The notes under the pieces are model-generated. The model worked only from the letters and a program-made list of their open reading frames with translations, ran no database searches and was not told where the DNA came from. A DNA stretch of 64,000 nucleotides from Christiangramia oceanisediminis (lineage in GTDB: Bacteria; Bacteroidota; Bacteroidia; Flavobacteriales; Flavobacteriaceae): the NCBI RefSeq assembly GCF_022570735.2, contig NZ_JANCNS010000002.1, positions 558,001-622,000 of the forward strand. The letters run 5' to 3'. This document shows, in pieces, positions 42,310 to 52,400 of the stretch. The stretch's first letter is position 1, and the number at the start of each line of letters is the position of its first letter. The translations under genes and the position numbers were made by a program.

Positions 42310-43713
42310 ATGGAAAAATATGATGTAACAATTATAGGGTCTGGCCCGGGCGGGTATGTAAGTGCCATCCGTTGTGCCCAATTAGGTTTAAAAGTGGCCA
42401 TTGTTGAAAGGTACAGCACGCTTGGCGGCACCTGCCTTAACGTGGGCTGTATCCCGTCAAAAGCCTGGCTTGAAGCCTCTGAGCATTATTACAAACTCAA
42501 GCATCAATTCGAAAAATTTGGGATTGATGTTAAAGAAGCCAATGTCGATATCCTGAAAATGAACCAAAGGGTTCAGGATGTGGTACAGGAAATCATCAAT
42601 GGCGTTGGGTATCTGATGAAAAAGAACAAAGTTACCGTCTATGAAGGCCACGGCACCATCAAGGACAAAAACACGATTGAGATTAAGGCCGAAGCTAAAA
42701 CGGAAACTATAGAAACCGATAAAATTATCATTGCCACAGGGTCCAAACCCGCTTCCTTGCCCAATATTAAAATCGATAAAAAAAGGATAATCTCTTCCAC
42801 CCAAGCCCTTGCCCTACAGGAAATTCCCGACCATTTATTGGTCGTTGGTGGAGGCGTTATCGGGGTTGAGATAGGTTCTGTTTTCGCCCGCCTGGGCTCT
42901 AAGGTGTCTATTGTGGAATATTTTGATAGCCTCATCGCCACTATGGATGGCGCACTGGGACATCAATTGCATCGTTCCCTAAGAAAACAGGGAATTGAGT
43001 TTTATTTGGAACATAAAGTGACCAATGCAACAGCAACGGACAACAAAGTTGAATTGAAAGCGGAAAACCTGTCCGATAAAAAAGAAATGAATTTAGAAGG
43101 CGACTATTGCCTTATGGCCATTGGCCGGAAACCGTACACCGCCAATTTAGGCCTTGAAAACATTGGCGTGGAAACCAATGAGAAAGGACAGATAATCGTA
43201 GATGAGAATCTCGAAACCAATGTCAAAGGAATATATGCCATTGGGGATGTAATCAGGGGTGCGATGCTTGCCCATAAAGCAAGTGAAGAAGGCGTTTTTG
43301 TAGCCGAAACTATTGTTGGTCAAAAGCCATATATTAATTATTCGCTCATCCCAAATATCGTGTACACCCAGCCCGAGGTCGCCGGCGTAGGCTTGACGGA
43401 AGAAGAATTGAAAAAGGCCAATAAAAATATAAAAATAGGGTCTTTCCCCTATAAGGCAAACGCACGGGCAAAGATAAGTATGGATACCGATGGTTTTATA
43501 AAGGTAATCGCAGATAAGCAGACCGATGAGATACTGGGCGTGCATATGATAGGCCCTCGCATTGCAGACAGTTATACCGAAGCGGTGGTAGCAATGGAAT
43601 TTAGGGCATCTGCTGAAGACATTGCAAGAATGTCACACGGGCATCCCACATTTTCAGAGACCTTTAAAGAGGCGTGTCTGGCCGCTACAGATGATAGGGC
43701 ATTACATATTTAA
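42310..43713 (+). CDS. lpdA: Dihydrolipoyl dehydrogenase
   Basis: A 467-residue flavoprotein disulfide reductase. FAD motif GSGPGGYVSA at residues 11-20, redox-active pair GGTCLNVGCIPSK (about 42-54), NAD motif VVGGGVIGVEIGSVFARLG, and the C-terminal active base pair HGHPTFSE (His-Glu dyad). The spacing and the terminal EACLAATDDRALHI are those of lipoamide dehydrogenase, and the MerA-type CC tail is absent. It transfers electrons from dihydrolipoamide to NAD+, but no 2-oxo-acid dehydrogenase genes are near, so here it may be a stand-alone reductase under metal or oxidative stress (inference). Confidence 0.93.
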   Translation: MEKYDVTIIGSGPGGYVSAIRCAQLGLKVAIVERYSTLGGTCLNVGCIPSKAWLEASEHYYKLKHQFEKFGIDVKEANVDILKMNQRVQDVVQEIINGVGYLMKKNKVTVYEGHGTIKDKNTIEIKAEAKTETIETDKIIIATGSKPASLPNIKIDKKRIISSTQALALQEIPDHLLVVGGGVIGVEIGSVFARLGSKVSIVEYFDSLIATMDGALGHQLHRSLRKQGIEFYLEHKVTNATATDNKVELKAENLSDKKEMNLEGDYCLMAIGRKPYTANLGLENIGVETNEKGQIIVDENLETNVKGIYAIGDVIRGAMLAHKASEEGVFVAETIVGQKPYINYSLIPNIVYTQPEVAGVGLTEEELKKANKNIKIGSFPYKANARAKISMDTDGFIKVIADKQTDEILGVHMIGPRIADSYTEAVVAMEFRASAEDIARMSHGHPTFSETFKEACLAATDDRALHI

Positions 43714-43810
43714 AGTTGACCTAACAGTAAGTTCTTAAAAATTAAGACGCTACTGAGCTTTTTGAAATATTAAGGTTTAAGTAATTAACTCAAAAAATAG
43801 ATAAGATCAA

Positions 43811-45160
43811 ATGGGGCAATCAGTTCGAAATCAATCCACTATTGGGTATATCAGGGAAACGGCAACAAAGTTCCTCGACAGGGAAACAGCTGGGGGGATT
43901 TTTTTAATAATTGCTACTATAGTTGCCCTTCTTTTAGCTAATTCACAGTGGGCAGGTGCCTATCATCATTTTCTTGGCGATGAATTGCTTTTTGAATTTT
44001 CCGAGCATCTTAGTTTTGGGCTAACAATTGAAGAATGGATCAATGATGGCCTAATGGCAATTTTCTTTTTGGTTGCCGGCCTTGAATTGAAGAGGGAGGT
44101 TATGGTGGGGGAATTATCTTCAATTAAAAAAGCCTCAGCCCCCTTGTTGGCAGCTTTAGGTGGTATGGCAGTTCCGGCCCTCATTTTTATTAGCCTAAAT
44201 TTAGGAACTGAAAATATAAAGGGTTGGGGCATCCCTATGGCTACCGATATCGCATATTCACTAGGGATTATTGGCCTACTGGGGAAAAATGTCCCCAGGC
44301 AGTTAAAAACATTTTTAATAGCCCTCGCTATTGCTGACGATATAGGGGCCATATTGGTGATAGCATTGTTTTATAGCAACGAGTTGAGCTGGATATACCT
44401 TGGATCGGGCATGGGGGCATTTGGGTTATTATTATTAATGAATTGGACTGGGGTCAAAAATTTGATTTGGTATATTATTATTGGGATCATCTTATGGTAT
44501 TGCTTCCTTAATTCGGGGATCCATCCAACTATTGCGGGGGTACTTTTTGCCATTACCATTCCAATAGTGCCCAAATTAGACAGTAAAATATTAAAAGAAA
44601 GAACTGCCACAAACGTTACTAATCTTGAGAAAACAGAGCTGGAAAAATTAAATCCCCTTCAGGATAAAAAACAACAAATAATTTTAAAAGCCATTAAAAC
44701 AGATACTGAGAATTCAAGGCCTCCTTTGCTCAAACTGGAAAATTCCCTTGTTGATTTCAATGCTTTCTTTATCATTCCAATTTTTGCAGTCGCGAATGCG
44801 GGAGTAAAGCTCGATGTAAATTTAATTGAGGTTGTTTCCGGTTCTTTAGGGCTGGGGATCCTTTTGGGATTAGCAATTGGTAAAGTAACAGGGATTGGTA
44901 TTTTTACATTGATCGGGCAAAAACTTGGAGTTTCCGAATTACATATTACACTAAACTGGAAACATATAATTGGAATTGGTATGATTGCGGGAATTGGCTT
45001 TACCATGTCCCTTTTTATTACCAATCTCGCATTTAATGATCAGGAATTGATTAAAATTTCGAAAATAAGCATTTTGATAGCTTCATTACTTGCAGCTATT
45101 GGCGGTGCGGTAATTCTCTTATTAAATTCCAATAAAGGAAGGAAAAATATAGTTAGGTGA
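43811..45160 (+). CDS. nhaA: Na+/H+ antiporter NhaA
   Basis: A 449-residue NhaA antiporter with about 12 membrane helices. Signature segments: TAGGIFLIIATIVALLLANS, FFLVAGLELKREVMVGELSS, WGIPMATDIAYSLGIIGLLG and the ion-binding ALAIADDIGAI with the paired Asp (DD). An insert in the middle (residues about 255-300) is longer than in E. coli NhaA (388 aa), which explains the length. It exchanges Na+ for H+ in the inner membrane for pH and salt balance. The next gene starts 1 base after its stop. Confidence 0.93.
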   Translation: MGQSVRNQSTIGYIRETATKFLDRETAGGIFLIIATIVALLLANSQWAGAYHHFLGDELLFEFSEHLSFGLTIEEWINDGLMAIFFLVAGLELKREVMVGELSSIKKASAPLLAALGGMAVPALIFISLNLGTENIKGWGIPMATDIAYSLGIIGLLGKNVPRQLKTFLIALAIADDIGAILVIALFYSNELSWIYLGSGMGAFGLLLLMNWTGVKNLIWYIIIGIILWYCFLNSGIHPTIAGVLFAITIPIVPKLDSKILKERTATNVTNLEKTELEKLNPLQDKKQQIILKAIKTDTENSRPPLLKLENSLVDFNAFFIIPIFAVANAGVKLDVNLIEVVSGSLGLGILLGLAIGKVTGIGIFTLIGQKLGVSELHITLNWKHIIGIGMIAGIGFTMSLFITNLAFNDQELIKISKISILIASLLAAIGGAVILLLNSNKGRKNIVR

Positions 45161-45161
45161 T

Positions 45162-45962
45162 ATGGGAGAAATGAACAAAAGTACCTTTATAGTAAGTCAA
45201 ATGGACTGTCCTTCAGAAGAACAGATGATCCGGATGAAGTTGGAGGCTTATACACAAGTGAAATATTTGCATTTTGATATTCCCAACAGGAAATTGGAAG
45301 TATATCATGTGAATGGAATCGAAGATATACAAACATCAATAGCCAGTTTAAACCTTGGGGATTCCTTTCAAGGGACCGAAGAAGCCGAGCCTCCTGAAAT
45401 AGAAGACCAATCCAAACAGAAAACAATCCTTTGGTGGGTCCTCGGGATAAATTTCGGCTTTTTCATTATCGAAATGACCACGGGGTGGATTTCTTCTTCT
45501 ATGGGCCTTATTGCCGATTCGCTTGATATGCTGGCAGATTCGATAGTATATGCGCTAAGTTTATTTGCAGTAGGTGGTGCCATTTCCAGAAAAAAGAAGG
45601 TGGCAAAATTCAGCGGGTATTTTCAAATTGCATTGGCAACACTTGGTTTTGCAGAGGTTTTGCGAAGGTTTTTTACAAGTAGTGAAACACCAATTTTCCA
45701 ATTGATGATCATTGTTTCCATTTTCGCCCTTTTGGGGAACCTTATTTCGCTTTGGTTGATAAATAAGGCCAAAAGTAAGGAGGCGCATATGCAGGCCAGT
45801 GCTATTTTTACCTCCAATGATATCATCGTAAACGGCGGGGTGATACTGGCCGGGGTGCTGGTCTATTTTCTGGATAGCAAATGGCCAGATTTGATCATTG
45901 GTGGAATCGTGTTCACTTTTGTAATGCGAGGCGCCATAAGGATATTGAAAATTTCGAAATAA
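45162..45962 (+). CDS. CDF-like cation transporter with N-terminal HMA-like domain
   Basis: A 266-residue protein. Residues 1-75 have an HMA-like fold (STFIVSQMDCPSEEQMIRMK) with one Cys in place of the CxxC pair. Then six membrane helices follow in the manner of cation diffusion facilitators: GLIADSLDMLADSIVYALSL carries the HxxxD/DxxxD-type metal site as D-D, and ASAIFTSNDIIVNGGVILAG is the second site (S/N-D). It lacks the usual C-terminal dimer domain. It would export Zn2+, Co2+ or Fe2+ by proton exchange. The start may be Met4 at 45171. Confidence 0.85.
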   Translation: MGEMNKSTFIVSQMDCPSEEQMIRMKLEAYTQVKYLHFDIPNRKLEVYHVNGIEDIQTSIASLNLGDSFQGTEEAEPPEIEDQSKQKTILWWVLGINFGFFIIEMTTGWISSSMGLIADSLDMLADSIVYALSLFAVGGAISRKKKVAKFSGYFQIALATLGFAEVLRRFFTSSETPIFQLMIIVSIFALLGNLISLWLINKAKSKEAHMQASAIFTSNDIIVNGGVILAGVLVYFLDSKWPDLIIGGIVFTFVMRGAIRILKISK

Positions 45963-46010
45963 TTTAAATATGTGATCGACACAATATGTATTGCTAACAA
46001 CATAATGATT

Positions 46011-46691
46011 ATGAATAAAAGAAATGTAGCATTATTGATTTTACTGTTGTTGGCAATAGACCAGGCCATAAAGATTTATGTGAAGACCCATTTTTATTAT
46101 GGCGAGGAGTACTACGTGTTTGGCTTGGATTGGTTTCGCTTGCATTTTTTGGAGAATCCCGGAATGGCCTGGGGCTTTAAATTTGGGGAGGGATATGTGG
46201 CCAAATTTATTTTAATACTATTTCGCTTAGCAGCCATTATTTGGGGGACCTTTTATATCAAAAAGATGATACGTGAAGGATATGCAAAAGTCTTTATAAT
46301 CTGTGCCGCATTTATATACGCAGGTGCATTGGGCAATTTGATTGACGGTGCATTTTACGGACTGTTTTTTGAAAAAAGTGATCCCGCACTTCGCAACATT
46401 GCAGAAATATTCCCCTCAGGCGGTGGTTATGCGGGATTTTTAAATGGCAATGTGGTGGATATGTGGTACTTCCCTATTATTGATACAAGGCTTCCGGAAT
46501 GGCTGCCATTATGGGGAGGCAATGAATTTACTTTTTTCGACCCTGTATTCAATACCGCAGATGTTTGGATTAGCACGGGAGTGATTTTACTCCTGATCTT
46601 TCAAAGCCAACAAAAAAAAGACCAGAAAATATCGGATAAGAAAAAGTTGAAATATACTGAAAGTAACAGGACAATTATAAAAATCGATTAG
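46011..46691 (+). CDS. lspA: Lipoprotein signal peptidase (LspA)
   Basis: A 226-residue SPase II from ATG 46011 (MNKRNVALLILLLLAIDQAI). The track start at 45972 adds 13 unlikely residues. Four membrane helices are seen. Catalytic aspartates lie in GALGNLIDGAF and NTADVWISTG, the standard pair. A long periplasmic insert of about 55 residues (SDPALRNIAEIFPSGGGYAG, WYFPIIDTRLPEWLPLWGG) is typical of Bacteroidota LspA. It cleaves prolipoprotein signals. A second LspA in metal islands is known. It may serve the many lipoproteins of this region. The next gene starts 2 bases on. Confidence 0.92.
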   Translation: MNKRNVALLILLLLAIDQAIKIYVKTHFYYGEEYYVFGLDWFRLHFLENPGMAWGFKFGEGYVAKFILILFRLAAIIWGTFYIKKMIREGYAKVFIICAAFIYAGALGNLIDGAFYGLFFEKSDPALRNIAEIFPSGGGYAGFLNGNVVDMWYFPIIDTRLPEWLPLWGGNEFTFFDPVFNTADVWISTGVILLLIFQSQQKKDQKISDKKKLKYTESNRTIIKID

Positions 46692-46693
46692 TT

Positions 46694-47671
46694 ATGAACG
46701 TTTGGCTCTGGGTAGTAGTATTGGGATTGGCAGCTTGGGCCGCACATTGGGGTGCTGATCAACTCCTAACACCTTTGAAAATGCTGCGTAAGCAATGGGG
46801 GCTTACAGCTTCTGCAGGAGCAGCTTTCCTAGCTATTGTAACAGCGAGCCCGGAAGTGGCGATAAATATTACAAGTGCTGCCCGGGGAGTATCTGATATC
46901 GGATTAGGAAATTTGCTTGGTTCCAATATAATTTCCATCCCACTCATGGTAACCATCGCCTATTTCGCTTCCAGAAAACAATTTAAAAACAATAAGGAAC
47001 ATCAAAAACATTTAGATACCAACCTGCTGGCCCTGAACAAACGTTCTGTCTCGGTATTGTCCATCCCCTATCTGGCAATCATTGCTTTGGTAGCTATACT
47101 AACCCTTCCAAAAGCCTGGCGTGGGTTACAACCCATTGATGGGTGGATTATGCTGGCGGCCTATGCGGCTTTTTTAATGCGTGCCATTATAAAAGGCAGG
47201 AAAAAAGGGGAAAGTGTGGAGTGGGATAAGAAGAAAGTGTGGTTATCAGTAGCCGGAGCTATGGCAATAGCCGTGGGTGCTTTTTTTATTGTTAAGGCTA
47301 CGGAAAATATTGTTTCGGTGTTGAACATTTCCGAAATTGTTGGAGGGCTGTTTATTACCGGAATAATGACGACTGCCCCAGAAATATTTAAAACATGGAG
47401 TGTGGTAAAAGGAGGTGAAGTGACCGCGGGCACCACGAGCGTAATTGCCGATAATGCTGTTACCATGACGATAGCATTTTTTCCTTTGGCATTGGTAACA
47501 ACACCTATCGAAGATTTCCAGTTGTTTTGGGTCAACCTGGCTTTTGTAGGACTGATGCCGCTTTTATATTCGGTATTTGTTCATCAAAGCAAGGAGCTTC
47601 ACGGGTTCAGCAGATGGCAGATATTCGTTTTCGATGCAGCGTATATTGTATATCTCTTAACTATGGTGTAA
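46694..47671 (+). CDS. Na+/Ca2+-exchanger-family (CaCA) protein
   Basis: A 325-residue membrane protein with ten helices in two inverted halves. The alpha repeats are visible: AIVTASPEVAINITSAARG in half 1 and FITGIMTTAPEIFKTWSVV in half 2. The SPE and APE acidic residues are the cation sites. The family exchanges Ca2+, or another divalent ion, for Na+ or H+. It probably ends the NhaA-CDF-LspA-exchanger unit. Sequence right after its stop is a truncated ORF, a probable module border. Confidence 0.87.
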   Translation: MNVWLWVVVLGLAAWAAHWGADQLLTPLKMLRKQWGLTASAGAAFLAIVTASPEVAINITSAARGVSDIGLGNLLGSNIISIPLMVTIAYFASRKQFKNNKEHQKHLDTNLLALNKRSVSVLSIPYLAIIALVAILTLPKAWRGLQPIDGWIMLAAYAAFLMRAIIKGRKKGESVEWDKKKVWLSVAGAMAIAVGAFFIVKATENIVSVLNISEIVGGLFITGIMTTAPEIFKTWSVVKGGEVTAGTTSVIADNAVTMTIAFFPLALVTTPIEDFQLFWVNLAFVGLMPLLYSVFVHQSKELHGFSRWQIFVFDAAYIVYLLTMV

Positions 47672-48137
47672 AATATATTCAGAAATAGTTCTATCAGAAT
47701 CAGATTTGGCGGAAATCCTGGGAAATTCTATGTTAACTGATTCTCATAAAATAAAATTAATAGAAAAATTCGAAGCCGATAACGCTATTTCGGATCAGAA
47801 GGCACTTTCTTTAATAGGAAAAATGGCCTTAAAACACAAAGAACTAAAATTGTCTGATTCAAATATTTCTTCAATTCTAATAAAATCTGCATTAAAGACT
47901 AATGAGAAAATTGAGCTTTTCATGAACAATCTTACTCCCTTTGATAAAGAATTTATAACATCCTTTTTAAGTTCTTTAGGGGGAGATTATAAGCAATTAA
48001 ATGAAAAAGGTCCTATGCCATACTTTAAAAACACTGCCCTTCTACTCAGTTTTTTTCAGTATTTAAAACAAGAAGGCAAAATATCTAAAATCAAAGAAAA
48101 AAAAGACCATATTCAAGTTACAACATTTAGAAAATAA
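47672..48137 (+). pseudogene. 5'-truncated ORF, C-terminal fragment of a larger protein (probable)
   Basis: A reading frame stays open from about 47673 to TAA 48137, with no normal start; the only early codons are TTG 47706 and ATG 47730. It reads VLSESDLAEILGNSMLTDSH, then IKLIEKFEADNAISDQKALS, helices and a LQ-type end. The helical repeat form resembles the C-terminal part of a large STAND/YobI-like P-loop protein, but I cannot prove it. The left end abuts the exchanger stop codon, which suggests the remnant was cut by insertion of the metal module. If translated from 47730 it gives 135 residues. It precedes the AlbA_2 gene by 3 bases. Confidence 0.5.
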
Positions 48138-48140
48138 AAA

Positions 48141-49496
48141 ATGTCCGAAACCAATCGTATAGAATATAAGCGTGAACTTTCCGAAGGACTGGAGAAAGAA
48201 GTTGTGGCTTTTTTGAATTACAGAGAAGGTGGCATAATTTATATAGGCATAGATAAAGAAGGTAGGACAGTTGGCGTTCAGGATGCCGATGGAGACCAGC
48301 TAAAAATAAAAGACCGGTTAAAGAATAATATTCGTCCTTCAGCCCTTGGGCTTTTTGATATTGTAAGTGAAGAAAGGGATGGGAAAGAAATTTTAAAGAT
48401 TATTGTGGCCAGCGGTTCCGAGAAACCATACCATCTCAAAAAATTCGGGATGAGTGAAAAAGGCTGTTTTATACGATTGGGTTCTGCTGCAGAACCCATG
48501 TCCCAAAAACTAATTGAAGAACTTTTTGCCTCTCGTACCCGGAATTCCATAGGGAAAATAAAAGCCCATCGCCAGGATCTAAACTTTGAGCAGCTTCATA
48601 TTTATTACCAGGAAAAACAAAAACCCCTTAATAAACAGTTCAGGAAGAATTTAGAGCTTACAACCACCGATGGTGATTTGAATTACGCCGCTTATTTGCT
48701 GGCCGATGAAAATAACCTTTCCGTAAAGGTCGCAAAATATAAGGGTGACACGCGAGTAGATTTAATGGAAAGCAACGAATACGGTTATTGTTCCCTTGTG
48801 AAAGCTACTAAGAGTGTACTGGATAAAATAAGCCTGGAAAACCGCACCATCACACAAATAACTCAGAAAGAACGAAAGGAACATCGTCTATGGAATGCCA
48901 TTGCACTTAGGGAAGCAATTATAAATGCCTTTGTCCATAATGACTATACCCGCGAAATTGCACCAAAATTTGAAATCTTTAATGATCGCATCGAAATAAC
49001 TTCCGCAGGTTCTTTACCTGATGGCTTAAGTAAAAATGAGTTTTTTGAAGGCTTTTCAATTCCGAGGAACAAGGAGCTTATGCGTATTTATAAAGATCTG
49101 GACCTGGTGGAACAATTGGGTTCGGGAATTCCCAGAATACTGGAATCGTACAGTAAAGAATGTTTCCGATTTTCTGATAATTTCCTCAGGATGATATTTC
49201 CTGCCGCAGATAAAGTTTATAGGGAGACCCCGCAAGTCACCCCCCAAGTCACCCCCCAAGTTACCCCGCAAGTTACCCCCCAAGTACGGGATCTTCTTAA
49301 TGTTTTTAAGGGCGAAGAAAGTAGAATCGAATTGCAAAAATCATTAGGGCTTGTGGACAGAAAAAATTTTAGAATCAACTATTTAGTGCCGGCTATAGAA
49401 AATGGTTTCGTAGAGCCAACAATACCTGATAAGCCAAAAAGCAGTAAACAGAAGTATAGACTAACTGAGAAAGGAAGAAAAGCAAAACAGGAATGA
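48141..49496 (+). CDS. AlbA_2/ATP-binding protein with TPQV repeats, RM-associated
   Basis: A 451-residue protein. An N-terminal AlbA_2 domain (RIEYKRELSEGLEKEVVAFL, GGIIYIGIDKEGRTVGV) is followed by an ATPase-like HATPase_c_4 region (NAIALREAIINAFVHNDYTR, GSLPDGLSKNEFFEGF, LGSGIPRILESY), then five copies of TPQV (residues about 363-382) and a winged-helix tail (RLTEKGRK). The family is often placed beside type I restriction genes and is thought to regulate or bind RNA/DNA. Here it overlaps HsdR by 4 bases. The repeat is coded by a 12-base unit at 49227-49286. Confidence 0.85.
   Translation: MSETNRIEYKRELSEGLEKEVVAFLNYREGGIIYIGIDKEGRTVGVQDADGDQLKIKDRLKNNIRPSALGLFDIVSEERDGKEILKIIVASGSEKPYHLKKFGMSEKGCFIRLGSAAEPMSQKLIEELFASRTRNSIGKIKAHRQDLNFEQLHIYYQEKQKPLNKQFRKNLELTTTDGDLNYAAYLLADENNLSVKVAKYKGDTRVDLMESNEYGYCSLVKATKSVLDKISLENRTITQITQKERKEHRLWNAIALREAIINAFVHNDYTREIAPKFEIFNDRIEITSAGSLPDGLSKNEFFEGFSIPRNKELMRIYKDLDLVEQLGSGIPRILESYSKECFRFSDNFLRMIFPAADKVYRETPQVTPQVTPQVTPQVTPQVRDLLNVFKGEESRIELQKSLGLVDRKNFRINYLVPAIENGFVEPTIPDKPKSSKQKYRLTEKGRKAKQE
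49227..49286 (+). repeat. Five 12-base tandem repeats coding TPQV
   Basis: The unit ACCCCNCAAGTN occurs five times in frame within the AlbA_2 gene. Unit length is a multiple of three, so changes in number keep the frame. Slippage variation in linker length is possible. Confidence 0.9.
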
Positions 49497-52400
49497 AATT
49501 TACCGAAGCACAACTAGAAAGTGTTTTTGCTAACCAGCTGAAACAAGAAAGTTATGAGCATCAATTAGGTAGTACTATCTCACGAAAGGAAGATGAAGTG
49601 CTCATTGAAAGTGATCTTCGGGAATTTCTATTGACAAGGTACCGGAAAAACGGGATTACTAAAAATGAAATAGATTCCATTATTCTTAGACTTAAAACTC
49701 TTCCGGCATCAGACCTCTATGAAAGCAACAAAGAATTTATGCAAATGCTTTCTGATGGTTTTTCGCTAAAGCGGGAAGACCGTTTCCAAAAAGATATCTG
49801 GATCTATTTAATTGATTATTCAGAAGACAACCAAAATACTTATAAGTTCGTTAATCAGCTGGAAATTACCGGAACCCAAAAACGTATTCCTGACGGGATT
49901 CTTTTTATTAATGGAATTCCGGTAGTTGTTTTCGAATTCAAAACGGCGATTCAGGAAAATACCACCATTTATGACGCCTATATTCAATTAACAGTGCGTT
50001 ACCAAAGGGACATATCTGAACTTTTTAAGTATAATGCATTTTGTGTAATCAGCGATGGTGTAAATACCAAAGCAGGTTCTTTTTTTGCACCTTATGAATT
50101 CTTCTATGCCTGGCGCAGAATCGCAGGATTGGCAAAGGAAGTTGACGGTATTGATAGCATGTTCACCCTTATTCAGGGTATGTTGCATCAATACAGGCTG
50201 CGGGACATCATTAAAAACTTTATTTATTTACCGGATAGCTCAAAAAAGGATGAAAAGATCGTGTGCCGCTATCCCCAGTATTATGCGGCAAGGGCTCTAT
50301 TTGAAAATATTCAGAAAGTCCAAAAACCCAACGGAAACGGAAAAGGAGGCACCTATTTTGGGGCAACCGGTTCCGGAAAAAGTTATACCATGCTTTTCCT
50401 AACCCGGCTTTTAATGAAAAGTGATCATTTTGAAAGTCCTACTATTATTTTGATTACAGATCGAACCGATTTGGATGATCAGCTTACAGGGCAATTTACC
50501 AATGCCAAGGCCTTTATTGGGGATGATGCTATCGTAAGTGCAGAAAGCCGTGCAGACTTACGCAAACGGATTAGAGGAAGGGAAAGTGGTGGTGTGTTCC
50601 TTACCACTATACATAAGTTTACAGAAGATACCGAGTTACTTACGAATAGAAGCAATGTTATTTGTATATCTGATGAGGCTCACCGGAGCCAGACCAATCT
50701 TGACCAGAAAATAAAAATCACAGAAAAAGGGGTGCAGAAAACTTTTGGCTTTGCTAAATACCTTCACGATTCTTTGCCTAACGCTACTTTTGTAGGTTTT
50801 ACCGGGACGCCAATCGATGCTACTTTAGATGTATTTGGGAAGGTGGTAGATGAATATACAATGACAGAATCTGTAATAGATGAAATTACAGTACGTATTG
50901 TATATGAAGGAAGGGCAGCGAAAGTGGCCCTTGAAAACAGGGAATTAAAGAAAATTGAGGAATATTACCGGGTAGCTGAGGAAGAAGGTGCGAATGAGTA
51001 CCAGGTAGAAGAGAGTAAAAAGCAGTCGGCTAACATTAATGCCATTTTGAGTGATCCGGATCGTTTACAGGCCATAGCAGAAGATTTTGTCAATCATTAT
51101 GAAAAAAGGCTAGAGGAAGGTGCTACCGTAAAAGGAAAAGCAATTTTTGTTTGTAGCAGTCGTGAAATAGCTTACGAGCTTTATAAGAACATCATCGAAT
51201 TAAGACCGGAATGGGCAAAGGTTAGAAAGGCAGAAGAAGGTGCCGATTTAACTGAAAAAGACAGGAAGCAACTCAAGCCTATTCAGCGGATAAAGATGAT
51301 CATGACAAGGGGAAAAGACGATCCAAAAGAAATGTATGATCTTTTAGGAACAAAAGAGTACCGGAAAGAGCTGGACCGTCAATTTAAAAATGAGAAATCG
51401 AATTTTAAAATTGCCATTGTCGTCGATATGTGGCTCACAGGTTTTGATGTGCCGTTTCTGGATAGTATCTATATCGATAAGCCCATCCAGCAACATAACC
51501 TTATCCAGACGATTTCCCGGGTAAACCGGAAGTTCCAGGGTAAAAACAAAGGACTGGTAGTAGATTATATTGGTATTAAGAAACAAATGAACTTAGCTCT
51601 TGCCAAATATAATAAGGGTGAGCGTCAGAATTTCGAAGATATTGAAAAGTCCCTGAAGATAGTTAGGGACCACCTTGATTTACTGGCCAGGATTTTTCAC
51701 AAATTTGACAGTACAGATTATTTCCAGGGAGATCCTTTAAGCCAATTGAACAACCTTAACGTGGCTGTTGAATACGTACAGCAAACCAAGGAGCTGGAAA
51801 CACGGTTTATGGATTTGGTGAAACGCCTGAAAGCTGCTTATGATATTTGTGCTGGAAGTGAAAAGTTAACACAGGAAGAAAGGGATTATACACATTTTTA
51901 TTTAGCTGTAAAATCTATAGTTTTTAAACTCACCAGGGGAAATGCACCGGATACCGCGCAGATGAATGCCAAAGTAAGGGAAATGATTAAAAATGCTTTG
52001 GCAAGTGAAGGCGTGGAGGAGATCTTTAAAATGGGCGATCAGACCAACAGTCAGCAAGATATATTTGATGAGGATTATTTGTCAAAAATTGATAAGATCA
52101 AATTGCCCAATACTAAAATCAAACTTTTACAGCAATTACTGGCCAGGGCGATTGGAGAGATTAAAAAAGTGAACAAGGTAAAAGGAGTAGATTTTTCTAA
52201 AAAGATGGAAGGCCTCGTCTCCCGATACAATGAGAGAAAAGGAGATGTATTACGCGGAGAGGTCTACGAAGAGATGGCAGAGCAGCTCACAGACCTAATC
52301 TGGCAGGTACAAAAAGAGTTTTCGGCCGGGGAAAAGTTAGGAATTGATTTTGAAGAAAAAGCTTTCTATGATATTTTAAGAGAGCTTTGTGTAAAGTATG

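Noticed and set aside
42310-43713. Mercuric reductase (MerA)
   Set aside because: The redox box and C-terminus are those of lipoamide dehydrogenase. No N-terminal HMA domain and no C-terminal Cys pair.
49227-49286. Possible CRISPR-like array
   Set aside because: The units are contiguous 12-mers within an ORF and have no spacers.
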